Origin: Rhexocercosporidium sp. MPI-PUGE-AT-0058
Lineage: Eukaryota > Ascomycota > Leotiomycetes > Helotiales
Direction: 5' to 3'
Length of the DNA stretch: 64,000 bases
Assembly: GCA_020746875.1 (NCBI GenBank)
Contig: JAGTJL010000016.1
Location: forward strand, 620,001-684,000
The notes under the pieces were generated by a model, which was not told the DNA's origin, ran no database searches, and saw only the letters and a program-made list of their open reading frames with translations. Position 1 is the stretch's first letter. The number at the start of each line of letters is the position of its first letter. Shown piece after piece: positions 48,473-59,999 of this stretch. The position numbers were made by a program, and so were the translations under genes.

Positions 48473-48674
48473 TGTAAGGTTCAAATGATAGGGAATTATT
48501 ATTCGAAACGTTTAAGATATGTTAATTGTAATTCAGACTGATTTCTAGCCTTTTAAATCCTTTTTACTCCTCTTCGAAGTAAATAAATAAAGATATTAAC
48601 ACGTAATTTATATTAAGCTTATAAACCTTCCGTAAAACCCCCGACCCTCTTTATATTAAATTTTATTTTTAATA
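48473..48674 (-). repeat. 3' LTR of Z
   Basis: This 202-bp repeat aligns base for base in length with 55,001-55,202. It is the more RIP-mutated of the two in its second half. Confidence 0.88.
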
Positions 48675-50200
48675 TTACCTCCTCTTTTAAAATTTTATTT
48701 ATAAAATATAAGGTAATATAATAATAATATAATATAGCGAACGTGGATCGAAATACATACGGACTTAAATCGGACCCGACTTTTTAAAATAAGAGTAATT
48801 TATTAATAAAATAAATAATAATATTATAAACTTAAATCGGAATATAAACGAGTTTAAATTAATAGTAGTTCGCGTAATTAGGCGGTATAGCGAGTTCTGC
48901 CGTAGGTTATTTATATTTTAGCTTTTAAATAAACTTAACCTTTAATTAATATTATTATCTTTTCCTTTAATTTAACTTTATTGTCCCTCCGTCTCTCCTT
49001 TATTATATTATATTATATTATATTATATTAAATTATATATCCGACTTGCCTTCGATATAGCTTCGATTTACTGCCGCTACGCCCGCTACCTCGCTAATAG
49101 CGTGGTAAATTACGTTTATGCCTTTTCGAAGACTAATAATATTAAATATAATTATTGTCGCGATTAAAAGTCTTAATATATTGCCGTAAATACTTTAATG
49201 TCCTTTTATTATTAATAAATATTAAAGCATTTATATTAACTTTAATAGCTTCCTAAGGAGGTACACGACTTTATTTTAAAACTACTTATAGCTTAAAATG
49301 ACTTTGCCTCCGGCTTTACCTCGGTCGACGAGATTCGGGACTTAATTATTGCCGTAGTAGTCGCGGTAAATTAATTTACTCGGGCCGCCCGGTCTACCGG
49401 CGGTAACGCCTTATTTTTCTTTTATCCCGCCTTTATTACTTTTTATTTTATTACTATTATTATTACTACTCCTGCCGTTATTATTATTATTAATATTCTC
49501 TTTCGCTAGCTTTTCGTTACGTAAAACGAGACTAACGCTTTTCTTTAAGAGTTATTACGTTATATTTTTATAAGTATTAATATATTTTATATTTTTTTTA
49601 TATTAATTTTAATAAGCCCCTAAGAGCGAGGTTAAAAAGGAAAAGAATAAGGATAAAAATAAAAATAAAAATATAAAAGAGGACCTTTAGGCCCGCCGCT
49701 TCCTCTCTCTTAGCGAGGGCAGCCTCGAGCTATAAATAACGCCTTCGGGCTTTTATTATATTACGGTTTATGCCTTCGAGCTTCTTTCGTTTTACTTTTA
49801 ACGCTTTTTAAAGCTTAAATAAAGACTTTTATTCTTAATTTTTTTATTTTTATAACTTTTATTATAATTTCGATTTCTTTTTTTTTAATATATTTTTTAA
49901 GTATTTTTATAACGTATTTTTAACGTATATAAAATGACTTATAAGCTTTTAAGTATTATTTATAATAAAATAACCTTTTTAATAAATTAAATATAAGCGG
50001 CCTCGCCTTATATTTTTATAAGCTTAAATAAACTTAACTTCGAATACTTTTTACTTTTATATTTAAATTACCTCCGGTTTAATTTTAACTCCTTTTTATT
50101 TTTATTATAATTTTAAAAGTAATATCTAAAAAGTATTATAAATGCGGTAAGTCGGGGGCAGTTCGAGTTAATATATTTAACCGTAATTATAAATAACTCT
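48675..50200 (+). other. Z tail with antisense coding-like segment
   Basis: Between the end of pol and the left LTR, about 49,040-49,450 is less AT-rich. It reads on the plus strand, opposite to pol, as protein-like text: LANSVVNYVYAFSKTNNIKY, later SGFTSVDEIRDLIIAVVVAV and FTRAARSTGGNA, with stops only as TAA where Gln would fit. I recognise no family. It may be an antisense accessory frame, a captured gene piece, or chance preservation. Confidence 0.4.
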
Positions 50201-53200
50201 TTTAATTTTAAAAGGCCTTAGAAATTTATTAATAAGCTTTTAAGAAGGCCTTAATTATCGAAAGTGCTTTATAATTAATAAAACTATGTTTTTAACTTAA
50301 AATTTAATCTTTTTATATTTAATATTATAAATTTTTTTATAAGATTTAAAAGTAATTTAAAGCTTTTCCGTAAGTACTTTTCTTTTTTATTATAAAAGTC
50401 TTACTTTCTTAATTATAATAAGTGCTTCTTTTTCTTAAACGTCGTCCTCGACGTTCGAACTAAGCTTTAAATTAAACTTATATAATATTTAAAAAGGTAT
50501 TAAATTAATAAATATATATATCGAATTATTATATATAAATTCCGCTAAGGCTAACTTAAAGGCTTAATTATTTTAGCGGTAATTATAATATATTCTTAAA
50601 TAGAATTCTAAGACTTAGTTTTGCCGTTTAATTTATTTATTAATTTATAAATAAAATGTAATATTAAGTCGGCGTCGAACTTAAAAGTAAAACATTATTA
50701 ATAATTAAAACTTACTTATAAAAATAAAGCCTTTATTAATAGTAATTCCTTTAGGGCATTTAAAGTCCTTATATATATATTATATAAAGAGCTCGGCTAG
50801 CTTAAGTATAATAATTGTTTTTGTTACGGAGATATACCGAATTAACTTTATAAATCGATTAATAATTACGAAAATAAAATTATATACTCGACTTATTTTT
50901 TTACTTAGCGGTAAGTCTATAATAAAATTTATAATTATTTTTCTTAAGGTTTTAAAGGAATAAAAAACGGAATTAACTTATTATAAAGTCGGTGCTTTTT
51001 TAATTTCCTTTTTTAATATTTTATATAAGTATTTATATACTTTTTAACGTTTATATATAGTTTTTATTAAAAGTATTTTCTCGAAAGCAATTTAAAGGTT
51101 CTTTAGAACTCGAAGTGTTTTACTACGGCATTATTATAATTAATACTTAAGATTTTATTTTAAAGTAATTTCTTAAGTAATATATAAGTCCTGCTATAAT
51201 ATTATAATAGTTTATTTTTATATATTTTCTAATGTCTTTTAAACCTAGTTTAACGTCCTCTCGGAATCGATTCGTACGTTTTATTTATTATAAAAGGATT
51301 TACCTTTTATAAATTAAAAATTATATTTTAAATTAATTTTAAAGGTTTATTATTTATTATTTTAGTTTATAATAATATAACTGCTACTTATTGTAGTATA
51401 TATTATTTATAATTAATAACACTAGTAATAAACTCGTTAAAGGTCCCTCGTATCCCTTTTAATTACTCTTTATTACTTTATAAATCCTTTATAAATAATC
51501 TTTAATTTGGCTTCGATAACTTATTAATGCGGGGTTATTTAAGCCCCGACTTTAAAAATGTTATTAATAAAGGCCTTTTCTTTTATAATATTATAATTAA
51601 GCGTAGCTTTTAATATAACGTTAATAATTACTCTTTTTCTTTGTTTTCATTTTAATTAAGTTTCGAGTCTTTAAGGTTAGGTCTTTGCGAAGGCTTATTA
51701 ATAGGATTTATAATTTTAATTTAATATTTAATAATAAAATAGAATCTAATTAATTTATTAACTTACCTTATTTACCGTTTAATAAGCTTTTATTTCGTTA
51801 TAAAGTATTTAAGATTATAATAATTTATTCAGACCGTAATAATATCGGAAGCGCCTCGGAGGTATTGACTCTATTACTTAAATGTATATATTATTACTAT
51901 TAATTCTTTATTATAAACTTTATACTATTACTTAATAAAAAAGAGCTTCTTTAAGTAAAATATAATAAGATGTTATTAAGCCTCTGTATTACTGCCGAAT
52001 AATTAAAATAAGATTTTATTAATAGCGAATTTTAAAGCATTTGTTTTTATTTAAATCTTTAATTAAGGGTCGAAATAATAAAGAATTAAAGCTTAAGAGA
52101 ATTTCTTTTATAAAATTAAAAACGTTATAATAACTACGCGAGGGAATCGAAATGGCTTTGTTTTCCTTTTTTTTTTTTTTTAATAAATTAATAATAAGTT
52201 AAGTAACTTTTATATAATTATAAATAAAATAATAATAAAAGTTAATAAACCTTAAAAATATTTATATATTTCGCCACGACTTAAGTAAAGGCCACTTTTA
52301 AATACTTTTAACTTAAAAGGGGTTTATTCGAATACTTATTAAGCTTATTATAAATTTTAAAAACTCTATAATATTAATATTAAATGCGCATTTCTTAAGG
52401 TTATCGTAGAGTTTATAAATGCGAAGCCTTTTGAGGACCTCCCGAATAGCCTCCGTATAATCTTTAATATTTTTAAAAAAGATAAGAATATTATTTAAAT
52501 AAACTATATAAATAACGTTTATTAACTTAATTAAAGTTTAATTAATATAAACTTAAAATGTCGCTAAAGCATTCGAGAGTTTAAAAGAAAGCACGTAATA
52601 CTTAAAGTGCTTATATTAAGTCTAAAATACCGTCTTCTATTCGTCGCTTTACTTAATTTAGAGTCGGTAATACGCATTTTTTAAGTTTAGTTTTATAAAT
52701 ACTTTAACGTGTCTTAATTAATTAAGGGTTTTATTAATTAAAGGTAAAGGGGTTCGATTTTTTATTATAATAATATTAAGTCTTCTGTAATCGACACATA
52801 ACCGCAGTCCTCCGCCCTTTTTAGATATAAATAGAATAAGCGCTTTTATAAGGCTAGTAAACCTTTAGATTTAATCCTTTTTTAAACTCGCTTTAAAGTA
52901 TTCTCGAAGTATTATTAACTTTAATTCGGAGAGTAAGTAAATAAGTCTTTATAGTGGTTTTTTATTAAGTTCGAGGTCGATTCGATACTCTATTAAATAG
53001 TATTTAAGTAACGTTTTAACACTTATTTTATTAAAGATTTCTTAATAATTAATATATTTCGGAAGTAATTCAATACTTTTAATAATTTTAACGTTAAGCA
53101 TAACGTAATATATTTAATTCTTTCGAGTTTTCTTTATAAACTTTTTAATAAAAATAACGTTAATTTAATTCTTTTTAAAAGAAAACCGCCAAGTCTTTAA

Positions 53201-53560
53201 TTAAAAGTTAATAATAAGGTTAACTTCTTTAAATTAAGGAAATCTTAAAATAAAAGTAACTCTTAAAATTTCGAAGTCGTAGGTAATATACGACTATCGA
53301 TGTCTTTTTATAATACCTTAGCTATTAATAATATATAACTATAAGGAATGAGTTTCGTAAATAATAACTTTTCTTTTTTTAATTATAATTAAATTAATTT
53401 AATTAATTATAAGCTTTTATTTATATTCGATTATAAGCGCTTAAGAAATACAGTTGTCTTTAGTATTACTGTCGAGAAGTACTCGTTTAATCCGCACTTT
53501 TCCGTCTTAAGTCTGAATTTTTACTAATATTATAATTTTCTGCCGTTCCTCTTCCTCGCC
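50200..53560 (-). pseudogene. Z pol: reverse transcriptase, RNase H, integrase
   Basis: On the minus strand at about 52,750-52,840 the text reads [20 protein letters not shown], then RLN, the fingers of the Gypsy reverse transcriptase. At about 52,480-52,520 it reads VYLNNILIFFK, the YLDDILIFSK active site with both Asp codons turned to Asn. At about 50,830-51,000 comes INFIIDLPLSKKISRVYNFI, then FVIINRF, the integrase core (DFITDLPxS...VxDRFTKM), in which the first Asp is changed. Stops mark lost Gln and Trp. The element is dead. Confidence 0.82.
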
Positions 53561-53579
53561 CGATTTTATTAATAATAAA

Positions 53580-54880
53580 GAGATTAAGATTAGGCTAGTC
53601 CGTTTTTCGTTTATTATAGCTTTATGTAATTTAAAAAAATATATCTTTTTTTTAATAATTATAATATATAACCTCTAGGCATTTTATTATTAAGTGGCCT
53701 GGCTTTTTATAATAATAGCATTTCTTATTACTTAATCCTTTTGCCCCCGACTTAATATTAATAAAATTCCGATTTATATTATTAAACTCGTTTTGCCTTT
53801 AATCTAAGTTCGAAAAGGAAATATAAAAAGGTTTATTATTACGAGGGCAGTCGTTGTCTTTTTTTTAAAGCTTTATTAATATTCTTTTAAGGTTTGTTTT
53901 AATTATTTACTTTATTAATATTTTTATTATAATAAGCTAAAAATATTAACTCTTTATAGGTTTTAATAATTTTAGTAATATTAAGTTTAATAATTTATCT
54001 TCTTAACTTAGGCTTTAATTTAGCGTAAAGAGTCCGTCGTCTCGCCGTATTGTCTTTAATTTTTAATTATTACTTTAAGTCATTAAGAAAAGATATAAAA
54101 TCATTTACCGACTTATTCTCGCGTTATTAAGCGTTTTTATACCGATTAAGCACCGCAAGCTCTCGAGTTTTAAGGTTTATAATTAAGTTTAATATTTATT
54201 ACTTAAACTTATCTTAAGTAAGTAAGTTTATTTTAGCCTTTAATTTAAATTTAATTTACTTTTGTTTTACCTTTTCGTCGAAAATAAAAACATACTTATT
54301 ATTTTTATTTTTATTTATAATATATACTATTTCTTTATTTTAACGGAACTTTTACTTAATACCTTAAATAAAAGACTAAGTCTTTTCAACGCTTTTGCCT
54401 TTATATATTAAAAGCTCTTATATTTTTAGGATTTATTAATACGGCATTAGACGTATATTAAAGTTATCTCGAAGGAGTTTTATAAGTTCGTTATAATAGC
54501 GGTCCCTGGCCGTATTTATACGTCGACGCTTTTCTTTATTTATATATCTTTTGCCTTCCTTTTCTTTTTATTCTTTTTATATTATGTTCGCTAGCTCTCT
54601 CTTTAAGTCCTCTCGCTCCCGCACTACTTCTTTTAACTCTTCGATTTAATTTTAAATTGCTTTTTCTTTTTTCTTTTATTTAATTTATATTTAAATTTTT
54701 TAAATTCGTTGTCGCTTAGTTTTAATAGCTTCTTCGGCATTCGAGCCCTCTTCGTCGTTATTTATAAAATTCTTTAAACCTCCGTTAAAGCGCTAGAACT
54801 GCTCGCTACGCGTAAGTAAATCATTTTTAAAGTCATTTTAAAGGGTGTTTAATAGTTAATCGATGGAATAAGATAAAGGT
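53580..54880 (-). pseudogene. Z gag with CCHC zinc knuckle
   Basis: At about 53,665-53,735 on the minus strand the frame reads SNKKCYYYKKPGHLIIKCLE, matching the C-x2-C-x4-H-x4-C nucleocapsid motif with the second Cys changed to Tyr by RIP. Upstream (to about 54,880) is the expected gag position next to the 5' LTR. Confidence 0.75.
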
Positions 54881-55000
54881 AATTGTAGTGTCCCCTTTAT
54901 CGCTAGAACTGTCTTTATTTTTATTTTTAATTATTATAATTATTTTATAAAGGCTTTAAATAAGTAACGGATTATTTTTGTATAAATAAAGAAATTAAAA

Positions 55001-55202
55001 TATAAGGTTTAAATAATAAGGAATTATTATTTAAAACGTTTAAGATATATTAATTATAATTTTAACTGATTTCTAGCCTTTTAAATCCTTTTTATTCCCT
55101 TTTAAAGTAAATAAATAAAGATATTAACACGTGATCTGTGCCAAGCCTGCAAACCTTCCGTAGAACCCCCGACCCTCCTTATATTAGATTCTACTCCTGA
55201 CA
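55001..55202 (-). repeat. 5' LTR of Z
   Basis: This is the partner of 48,473-48,674. It retains CACGTGATCTGTGCCAAGCC, so part of it escaped RIP. Confidence 0.88.
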
Positions 55203-55207
55203 CCTTA

Positions 55208-56480
55208 TAACTTAACGGCTATATTCTAGCTTTTTTAAATATATTATAAATAATATACGTTTATATAGTATTCGCTCGTATTTTAATGAAATCTCTAAAT
55301 AAGGCTGTAATAATATACTAAAAATCGAGACTCCGAAGTGCTGAATTAACGGCTCTAAAATAGTAGTACTTTTAAGGCCTAAAAACACTAATATTTAAAA
55401 GTTAAAGTATATATATAAGATAATTAAGAAAGTACTAAGGTTAAATATAATTCTCTTTAAAAAATAATTAAAAGAATAAATAATAATGTGATTCGTAACT
55501 GTTTAAGAGTAAAAGTTTTTATTATTTATTTAGTTTTACGTATATATACTTAATTAAATAATCGCCGTACTTTATAATCATAGTATTATTAATATAATTA
55601 AAAGAAGAAAAGTTAATAAACTCTTTACTAAAAAGCTTTTCAGAAATCCAATTCTTTATTATATACTCGCCAAAAGCTATAATAAATAAAGGCAACGTTT
55701 GCTTTCTATTTTCTCGTATAATTTTTATTATAATAATCTGCTTCCGATTACCTTAAGTAATTATATAGAGCTTAATAACAGACTTAAGTACGATTACCTT
55801 TTTTAAAGTAAGATAGCTAACTCGTACGCCTAATTCGTTTATATTTAGCACTTAATAGCCATAACGTATTTCTAATCTCTTTATCTCTTTATAGAAATCG
55901 AAAAACTACTCTTTAATAGCCTTTATATTATATGCTTTTATTTATTTAACCTCTATAGGCGTAATATTAATTATATAAAGCTCGGGGTATTCTTTAATTT
56001 AACGTATAAACTAGGCTTTTAATACTAATAGACGGGGTAGCAATTAAGCTTATATAATATTAATAAGTATTCATTTAAATAACTTATAAACGTATTATTA
56101 ATAAATACTTAATAGCTACTTTAATTATAAAATATGTCGCTTTTAAACCGATCTCTTATTACTCTTTATAAAAGCGTAGAATAGCCTTTACTTAAGTCGT
56201 TAATAAAACCTTATTATAGCCACCCCTTCCTAGCGCGATATTTAATCTTAATATATTCTTTTGCTTCTTCTGCTTGCGTTCCTTAAAGAGAAATTAATAA
56301 AGAGTATCTAGTTTTACGTCGAATATTTATGCGACAGTCGTTAAAAGCTCTTTTAAGTAAGTAAGTCCTTATTCTTTAGCTTTTACAAAAGCTAAATTAT
56401 ATATTAATTTAATAATATATTTACTAAAGTAATTAACGCGAGCTATAAAAAATTTAAGTTATATCGATATCTTAAGTGTA
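55208..56480 (-). pseudogene. Y transposase, N-terminal and catalytic part
   Basis: On the minus strand from about 56,440: AFVKAKEQGLTYLKELL-like text, then a helix-turn-helix region with KERKQKKQKNI and LNIALGRGGYNKVLL. At about 55,815-55,850 comes NINELGVRVSYLTLKKVIV, the catalytic NxDExGxRxG block with its Asp changed to Asn, then GNRKQIIIIKIIRENRKQTL. The frame is interrupted at 55,207 by Z. Confidence 0.75.
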
Positions 56481-56550
56481 ATTAATTATTATTAAAAATA
56501 ATGTAAAAGAACGCGTTTTTATGTGTAAAAGTAAGGCTTAGCGCATTTAA

Positions 56551-56634
56551 GTTATAATACCTTTGCTTAGCCGTGACATTTACTTAGCCCGACTATTAGC
56601 GAGCCCCGAGTAAAATAAGAGGGGAACCGGCTAG
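56551..56634 (-). repeat. Right terminal inverted repeat of Y
   Basis: This is the inverted copy of 47,464-47,547. It ends GGGGAACCGGCTAG and is followed by TA. Confidence 0.9.
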
Positions 56635-57550
56635 TAAACTATAAAAGATTTAATTTAATTAAATTACTTTACGAAACTAAAACTTTCTCTGAATTTCTCA
56701 GAAGCTTCTTTAGTTTTATAAAGTATTAATAATTATTATATTTATAAGCTTTTAAGTTTATACGTTTAGCGTTAATAATACTAAATTATTCGAAGGGCAG
56801 CTACAGCAAATATATTATTTAGCTCGACTGGGATACTAATATACTATTGCGGAACGATTTATAAGTGCGATCGAAGGGTATTTATAAGCTTAAATCATAT
56901 TCGAAGTATTAAAAGGATTTTTTATTATTTAAAGAAAAGCTTTTATATTTCAATATATACTTTTATTATTATACCTTAATCTTCGTCCCTTTTATAAAAT
57001 ATAAAAAGTACGTCCTCGCTATAATTTAACGTTCGACAACGCTAAACGATAAGCTATGAAAATTATAATAAAAAATAATTAATAATATTAATTGTAGCGA
57101 TTAATTTATTTACTAAAAGAATAAGTAACGACTCAATATTGATTTTATTCCGTATAAGTTAGCCTTTTAAGTATTTTAATAATAATTCTATTGTTCCGTA
57201 TAACTTATTTTATAAGCCTTTTAAGGTCTTTAAAGCCTTATAAATTCCGCTCCTCAAGACTAGGTTTAAGCTAATCTTTATTATTATTATATTAAATTAT
57301 CGCTAAAAACTCGTTATTATTTATAATAAATAAAGCGCTTTTATTTATAAAATAGCTTAAGATAATTAATTATAAAAGTATTATAAAAGAATATACCGTC
57401 GTCTCTTAATTCCTTTAGCTTATAATAACTCTTTTTAAAGAAAGCTTTATAAATTTTATAAAGTCTTAGCTACCGAAAGTTAAGCTTTTTATTTCTTAAT
57501 ATATCGATTTCTTAAATAAAGTCGTACTTAAGAATTAAGTCTTTAACTTA

Positions 57551-57850
57551 GGCCACAGCTAAATCCACTTATAGAAATAGCTAAATCAACTTATGTTAAG
57601 GATTTTAAAAGCACACTAGGCGCATTTATTATCCTCGCCTTACCATACAGATTTATATTACGGGGCAAGGGCCACTTATGCATTTAAAGTGCTTTAAGTA
57701 ATCCTTAATTTAATCTTTAAAGTTATTCACACTCTTTGATTATATAATAGCATATCAACCTTCACTGGCGAACCTTGCGGCCCTCCGCTACCTATAGCAA
57801 TTCAGATTTTAATTTAAATAATGGAAATAAATTAATTGTAACGACACTAG
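57551..57850. mobile_element. One end of a Mutator-type element (D), other end not found
   Basis: It starts GGCCACAGCTAAATCCACTT with a second AGCTAAATC-type box about 15 bp on, as in A, B and C. It adjoins octamer TTAACTTA, whose counterpart in the intact U copy is TTAATTTA at 4,801-4,808. I searched to the window end for the opposite terminus (AGCTGTGGCC) and did not see it, so the element is truncated. The right limit given is a guess from the change of texture. Confidence 0.6.
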
Positions 57851-59560
57851 CTAAGAGAGCGGTATAAGAGGTATATAATAATACTTTAATTAAGGCTATC
57901 GAGAGTTAATAAGTTTAATACGAAGGAAATAAGAAGATAAAGAAGGAAAAAAAGAATAAAAAAAGTATAAGTTTATATATATAAGCTCTTTTAAAACCCC
58001 TCCGGTACTAGTCCGACTCGGTATGACTTAATTACTTCTAAACCTCTGGATTCCCTGACTCGTTAAGAAGCTCTTAAGTTTACTTATTATTATATTACTT
58101 CCTTTTTAAAAAAAGAAATTGTCCTTAATCTTTAATTAATTATAGTTTAATATTATTACGGTATTAAGAGCTTTTATCTAAGGTCAAGCGAGGTTACGCG
58201 AGCGTAAGCGAAGTCCTATATAATAATAAATAACATATTATAAAAAGGCGAGCTTTTATTTATTTAATTAATAGAATAGGCGTCCGAATCTAGTCCGTTA
58301 CTTATCGTATTATATTGCTTTAGTGCTATCGATTTATTTACTTATATTAATATATATATATATATTAAACTTTTTAAGGAATTAATTCTTCTTCTTTTAA
58401 TAATATATACTTCTTCGTAAGTTACCTTAAATTATCGATTTACGTTATATAATTATTAATACGTATAATTAATTAATTAAAATAAATAAATAATAATAAG
58501 TAAGTAAAATCCTGTGATTTTTATAATAAAATTTAAATTTTAATTATAATAGTACCTCTTCTAATCCTATCGAGAGCCTTGGCGACGGCCTATCGTAATT
58601 ATTGCGTGCGTTACGTGCGTTAAATAGCGAAAGAGCCTGGCCACTCTTATTACTTCGATAAGAGTGGCTCGAAGAAATATACTTATTATATAATTTAAAA
58701 GGGATTTTGCCGCTTTATAAGTTAAAGTCTAGAAAACCTCCGAAATAAGTCCGATATTAATACTTTTGACTTTTTAATTTTTGTAATTTATAAGCCCGGA
58801 GTACGACGCGTTATTAATAATTATTAATAATGCGGAAGTTTAAGTTACTGCCTTATCGATTAATAAAGTATTATTTATAATAACCGCGGAGGCGCTTAAA
58901 ATTATAAAAGAGTTAAGGTTTGCGGTATTAAAAGAAACTCGGGCTTTTTATTATATTATATTTAAGTAATTAAATAACGTTATTATAAATTATTAAGTTT
59001 ATTATAAATAATATTAATATTTAATATTTAAAAGCTTTATTAAAGTTTTTGTAAGTCTTTATTATTTTAATAATTAGAATAGCTCGCTATAATAATAGTG
59101 CTAGTAATAAGGAGGGAGAGGAGGATAAAGATGAGGATATAAGTATAGCTCGTCGCCGTATATATTATAGTAGTATTAAGCGTAAGGCGGCTACTACTAT
59201 TATTAAGAAAAAGAAAAAGAAGAAAAAGTTTAGCTTTTTTTATAAAAGATTAAATAGCGAGCTAACCGAGCCTTTATCGGGAAAAGAGGAGGACCTTTTT
59301 AATAAGAATTAAAAAGCCTTATTTTAAATTAGTTTCGGTAATCTTTTATAATTTTTTTTTTTAAACTCTTATACGAAAGTAGCCGTTTATAATAAAATTA
59401 ATAATTAAGTCCTTATTAAAGTGCGGTCGTAAGGCCTTATTAGTATTTTAAATTAAAAGGTAAATAGTTATTAATTAACGTTATTATTTTATTATCTTAA
59501 AAAGAAGTTATAATTTATTATTTTTTAAGTAATTATAATCGTTTTTCTTTAATTCCTAAG
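57851..59560. other. Region between D and W chromodomain, probably W 3' end
   Basis: AT-rich sequence without a gene that I can identify. A perfect 11-bp hairpin lies at about 58,639-58,667 (GCCACTCTTAT, 7-base loop, ATAAGAGTGGC). Given W on the minus strand, its 3' untranslated part and LTR should be here, but the partner LTR is outside the window, so its limits cannot be set. Confidence 0.4.
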
Positions 59561-59564
59561 CTTT

Positions 59565-59790
59565 GAGCTATTCGGATAAGTTCCGGGGTGGTCCTGGTTT
59601 ATTAAAATACGCTGTATAGAAATCTCTTAATTTATAAGGCGACTTTATTAAATTAGAGGTATTATATTATTATGGATCGAGGTTATAGCCTAGTTATTTT
59701 ACTTAATATTTGAGTATATTATAATATAGTTTAATATTAAGGATTTCCTTGATTTCCTATTTTTCTTAACTTTTAATAACTTCCGGAAGA
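59565..59790 (-). pseudogene. W chromodomain
   Basis: One minus-strand frame reads ILKY-stop-VK-stop-LGYNLDP, then YNTSNLIKSPYKLRDFYTA, then NKPGPPRNLSE. The stops stand for Gln and Trp in the YxVKWxGY motif of chromodomains. This is the classic C-terminal module that directs chromoviruses to marked chromatin. Confidence 0.75.
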
Positions 59791-59999
59791 GGTTTCGGCG
59801 TTTTTTAACTTAATAAAAGGTTTTTCGAGTTCTTAAAAAAGAGTTTTAATATAAATACGTTATATATTTAAAAGCTTATAAGTAATTCTAATTTTATAAA
59901 AGTAATTTACTTTTTCTAAAATCTTAAAAGGGCCTTTTTATTAATTTATAAGCTTACGACTAAGACGGTAGCTCTTAAGGTTTTTAATTAATAAAAAGA

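Larger units (their letters stand above)
48473..55202 (-). mobile_element. Ty3/Gypsy retrotransposon Z (6,730 bp, minus strand)
   Basis: Two LTRs of 202 bp each bound the element (48,473-48,674 and 55,001-55,202). The left one starts TGTAAGGTTC and the right one ends CTCCTGACA. The 5-bp CCTTA duplication is perfect. On the minus strand from right to left come gag with a zinc knuckle, reverse transcriptase and integrase. The LTRs differ almost only by C/T and G/A, so the true age cannot be read from their divergence. It is inserted in the transposase of Y. Confidence 0.92.
47464..56634 (-). mobile_element. Fot1/pogo-type transposon Y, split by retroelement Z
   Basis: The ends are 84-bp inverted repeats (47,464-47,547 and 56,551-56,634) starting CTAGCCGGTTCCCCTCTTAT and flanked by TA. 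Without Z and one copy of its duplication the element is about 2.4 kb. Transposase lies on the minus strand in two parts on either side of Z. Each inverted repeat contains two GGCTAAGCAAA boxes, plausible transposase-binding sites. Confidence 0.88.
44994..57550 (-). mobile_element. Second, truncated copy of element U (U2), carrying Y and Z
   Basis: Two stretches, 44,994-47,463 and 56,637-57,550, are collinear with U 726-4,808. The left end holds only part of the LTR (44,994-45,188). About 650 bp equivalent to U 1,420-2,070 are absent. Between the stretches sits element Y with Z inside it. The copy stops on the right at the octamer TTAACTTA, where element D begins. Only the tail of U is present, with no pol motif. 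Confidence 0.8.
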
